Source: Pseudomonas sp. H3(2019)
GTDB lineage: Bacteria; Pseudomonadota; Gammaproteobacteria; Pseudomonadales; Pseudomonadaceae
Assembly: GCF_007713465.1 (NCBI RefSeq)
Contig: NZ_VMSG01000001.1
Span: 434,001-498,000, forward strand
DNA: 64,000 bases
Direction: 5' to 3'
The position numbers and the translations under genes were made by a program. Position 1 is the first letter of the stretch. Each line of letters starts with the position of its first letter. Shown piece after piece: positions 61,350 through 64,000 of this stretch. The notes beneath the pieces were generated by a model. The model made no database searches. It had not been told where the DNA came from and saw only the letters and a list, made by a program, of their open reading frames with translations.

Positions 61350-62384
61350 ATGGTCAAGGTCGGTATCGTCGGCGGCACGGGTTACACCGGTGTCGAACTG
61401 CTGCGTCTGTTGGCGCAACATCCGCAAGCTGAAGTGGTAGTGATCACTTCCCGATCCGAGGCAGGCCTGGCTGTTGCCGACATGTACCCGAACCTGCGAG
61501 GCCACTACGACGGCCTGGCGTTCAGCGTTCCGGACATCAAAACTCTCGGTGCCTGCGACGTGGTGTTCTTCGCCACTCCGCACGGTGTAGCGCATGCGCT
61601 GGCCGGTGAATTACTGGCCGCCGGGACCAAGGTCATCGACCTGTCGGCAGACTTTCGTCTGCAGGACGCGGACGAATGGGCCAAGTGGTATGGTCAGCCA
61701 CACGGTGCGCCAGAGTTGCTGGAAGAAGCGGTCTACGGCTTGCCGGAAGTCAATCGCGAGCAGATCAAACAAGCGCGCCTGATTGCGGTTCCGGGTTGCT
61801 ACCCAACCGCTACGCAACTGGGCTTCTTGCCGTTGCTCGAAGCAGGTCTTGCCGATACTTCGCGCCTGATCGCTGACTGCAAGTCGGGTGTCAGCGGTGC
61901 AGGTCGTGGTGCAAGCGTTGGTTCGCTGTATTCCGAAACCTCCGAGAGCATGAAAGCCTATGCCGTCAAAGGGCATCGTCACTTGCCGGAGATTCGCCAG
62001 GGGCTGCGTCGTGCTGCTGGCAAGGACGTCGGTCTGACTTTCGTGCCGCACCTGACACCGATGATTCGTGGCATTCACTCCACGCTCTATGCAACCGTGG
62101 TCGACCGCTCCGTGGACTTGCAGGCGTTGTTTGAAAAGCGCTATGCCAACGAACCGTTCGTCGATGTCATGCCGGCTGGCAGTCATCCGGAAACCCGTAG
62201 CGTGCGGGGTGCCAACGTTTGCCGTATTGCGGTTCATCGTCCGCAGGACGGCGATCTGGTGGTGGTGCTGTCGGTGATCGACAATTTGGTCAAAGGCGCG
62301 TCGGGTCAGGCGGTGCAGAACCTGAACATCCTGTTTGGTCTGGACGAGCGCCTGGGTCTGTCTCATGCGGGCATGCTGCCCTAA
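61350..62384 (+). CDS. argC: N-acetyl-gamma-glutamyl-phosphate reductase ArgC
   Basis: 344 residues from the ATG at 61350 with GAGGGCAGG in front; an upstream in-frame start would add 24 residues of no similarity. The NADP-binding [18 protein letters not shown] (4-21) and catalytic Cys150 in [10 protein letters not shown] are present, and [12 protein letters not shown] follows. It makes N-acetylglutamate semialdehyde in arginine synthesis. A terminator ends it before erpA. Confidence 0.97.
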   Translation: MVKVGIVGGTGYTGVELLRLLAQHPQAEVVVITSRSEAGLAVADMYPNLRGHYDGLAFSVPDIKTLGACDVVFFATPHGVAHALAGELLAAGTKVIDLSADFRLQDADEWAKWYGQPHGAPELLEEAVYGLPEVNREQIKQARLIAVPGCYPTATQLGFLPLLEAGLADTSRLIADCKSGVSGAGRGASVGSLYSETSESMKAYAVKGHRHLPEIRQGLRRAAGKDVGLTFVPHLTPMIRGIHSTLYATVVDRSVDLQALFEKRYANEPFVDVMPAGSHPETRSVRGANVCRIAVHRPQDGDLVVVLSVIDNLVKGASGQAVQNLNILFGLDERLGLSHAGMLP

Positions 62385-62403
62385 GGCTTTATTCCGCTCA
62401 GCA

Positions 62404-62428
62404 GAAAGGCCCGTTTAACGGGCCTTTT
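62404..62428 (+). terminator. argC terminator
   Basis: AAAGGCCCG (62404-62412) and CGGGCCTTT (62418-62426) form a 9-bp stem with a TTTAA loop, then T's, 20 bp past the argC stop. Confidence 0.9.
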
Positions 62429-62552
62429 TGTATTCCGGGCTGACAATTGTGTCGATTGATATACCGTAACAATAGTTGACCGATTTTCTGGGAGAAGCGG
62501 ATAATGCGCGTCATCACGCATTATGGCGGTGTAACACCGGGAGATAGTCAGC

Positions 62553-62903
62553 ATGAGCGTCGAATCCTTCACCCCCACGGCTTTGCAATTCACCCACGGT
62601 GCCGCGCACAAGGTGAAGAGCCTGGTCGATGAAGAGGGTAATGATCGCTTGAAGCTGCGCGTATTCGTTACGGGCGGCGGTTGTTCAGGGTTTCAGTACG
62701 GCTTCACATTCGATGAAGAAGTGGCCGATGACGACACCATCGTCGAGCGCGAAGGCGTTAGCCTGGTCGTCGATCCGATGAGCTTCCAGTACCTGGCAGG
62801 TGCCGAGGTGGATTATCAGGAAGGTCTGGAAGGTTCGCGTTTCGTGATCAAGAACCCGAATGCCACCACGACCTGTGGTTGCGGCTCTTCGTTTTCGATC
62901 TGA
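62553..62903 (+). CDS. erpA: Iron-sulfur cluster insertion protein ErpA
   Basis: 116 residues, A-type carrier. The three cluster cysteines are Cys44 ([11 protein letters not shown]), Cys108 and Cys110 ([10 protein letters not shown]). It passes Fe-S clusters to apo-targets, notably isoprenoid enzymes IspG and IspH. It has its own promoter region after the argC terminator and is followed by anmK on the other strand. Confidence 0.96.
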   Translation: MSVESFTPTALQFTHGAAHKVKSLVDEEGNDRLKLRVFVTGGGCSGFQYGFTFDEEVADDDTIVEREGVSLVVDPMSFQYLAGAEVDYQEGLEGSRFVIKNPNATTTCGCGSSFSI

Positions 62904-62926
62904 TCGCACCTCACCGCATCACCAAG

Positions 62927-62958
62927 CGCCGCATGGCCTCACGGCTTTGCGGCGTTTT
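62927..62958. terminator. Weak terminator between erpA and anmK
   Basis: CGCCGC (62927-62932) and GCGGCG (62949-62954) form a 6-bp stem with a 16-nt loop, followed by TTTT. It lies between convergent genes; the long loop makes it a weaker call. Confidence 0.55.
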
Positions 62959-62970
62959 GCTGTCTGGCGT

Positions 62971-64000
<1,030 letters not shown>

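Overview
The window is 64 kb of GC-rich core chromosome from a Pseudomonas of the fluorescens/putida type. The evidence is gene order: pqqF-davA-davB-lrp, rpoD-dnaG-rpsU, tsaD-plsY-folB-folK-cca, spoVR-yeaH-prkA, glpE-apaH-apaG-ksgA-pdxA-surA-lptD, amgK-murU, rpe-gph-trpE, trpGDC, vfr-osmC, speD-coq7 and argC-erpA-anmK. From memory this order follows P. putida KT2440 around PP_0380 to PP_0434. REP elements of the kinds common in P. fluorescens strains lie between genes. The organism call rests on remembered synteny and protein similarity, not on a search.

Layout. 1-4.7 kb: the 5' end of pqqF, then lysine catabolism genes davA and davB with an Lrp-type regulator. 4.8-7.5 kb: a small accessory patch beside a tRNA-Ile2(CAU) gene. 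It holds a serine hydrolase, an internally deleted IS630 transposase, a lysozyme-like (GH73) protein overlapped by an exported partner resembling a type VI effector/immunity pair, and a truncated integrase. 7.5-16 kb: a four-PAS GGDEF-EAL protein and the macromolecular synthesis operon rpsU-dnaG-rpoD. 16-33 kb: tsaD, plsY, folB, folK, cca, the prkA-yeaH-spoVR stress operon, glpE, and lptD-surA-pdxA-ksgA-apaG-apaH, which links outer-membrane biogenesis, vitamin B6, ribosome methylation and dinucleotide hydrolysis. 33-39.4 kb: amgK-murU (muramate recycling), a DjlA-type co-chaperone, a DUF3530 protein, and a sensor kinase/response regulator pair. 39.6-44.1 kb: a four-gene polyamine-type ABC importer. 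44.3-54.3 kb: an iron alcohol dehydrogenase, rpe-gph-trpE, a GDSL autotransporter esterase, trpGDC and a lipoate-ligase-like gene. 54-64 kb: vfr, osmC, speD, coq7, a HIT protein, an SDR, a DUF805 protein, a nitronate monooxygenase, hemJ, argC, erpA and the 5'-truncated anmK.

The most striking signal is in tryptophan control. The last 13 codons of gph and a 28-codon leader ORF before trpG share a 39-nt segment (36 of 39 identical) that encodes Arg-Trp-Arg-Trp-Arg-Ala-stop. This suggests the two separated trp operons carry duplicated attenuator leaders, and that the trpE leader has been absorbed into the gph reading frame. The best candidate for an accessory weapon is the GH73/exported-protein pair in the tRNA-Ile2 patch. 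Further candidate regulatory structures are a hairpin over the pqqF start, spaced repeats upstream of davB, a palindrome upstream of the polyamine importer, and several hairpins inside operons.
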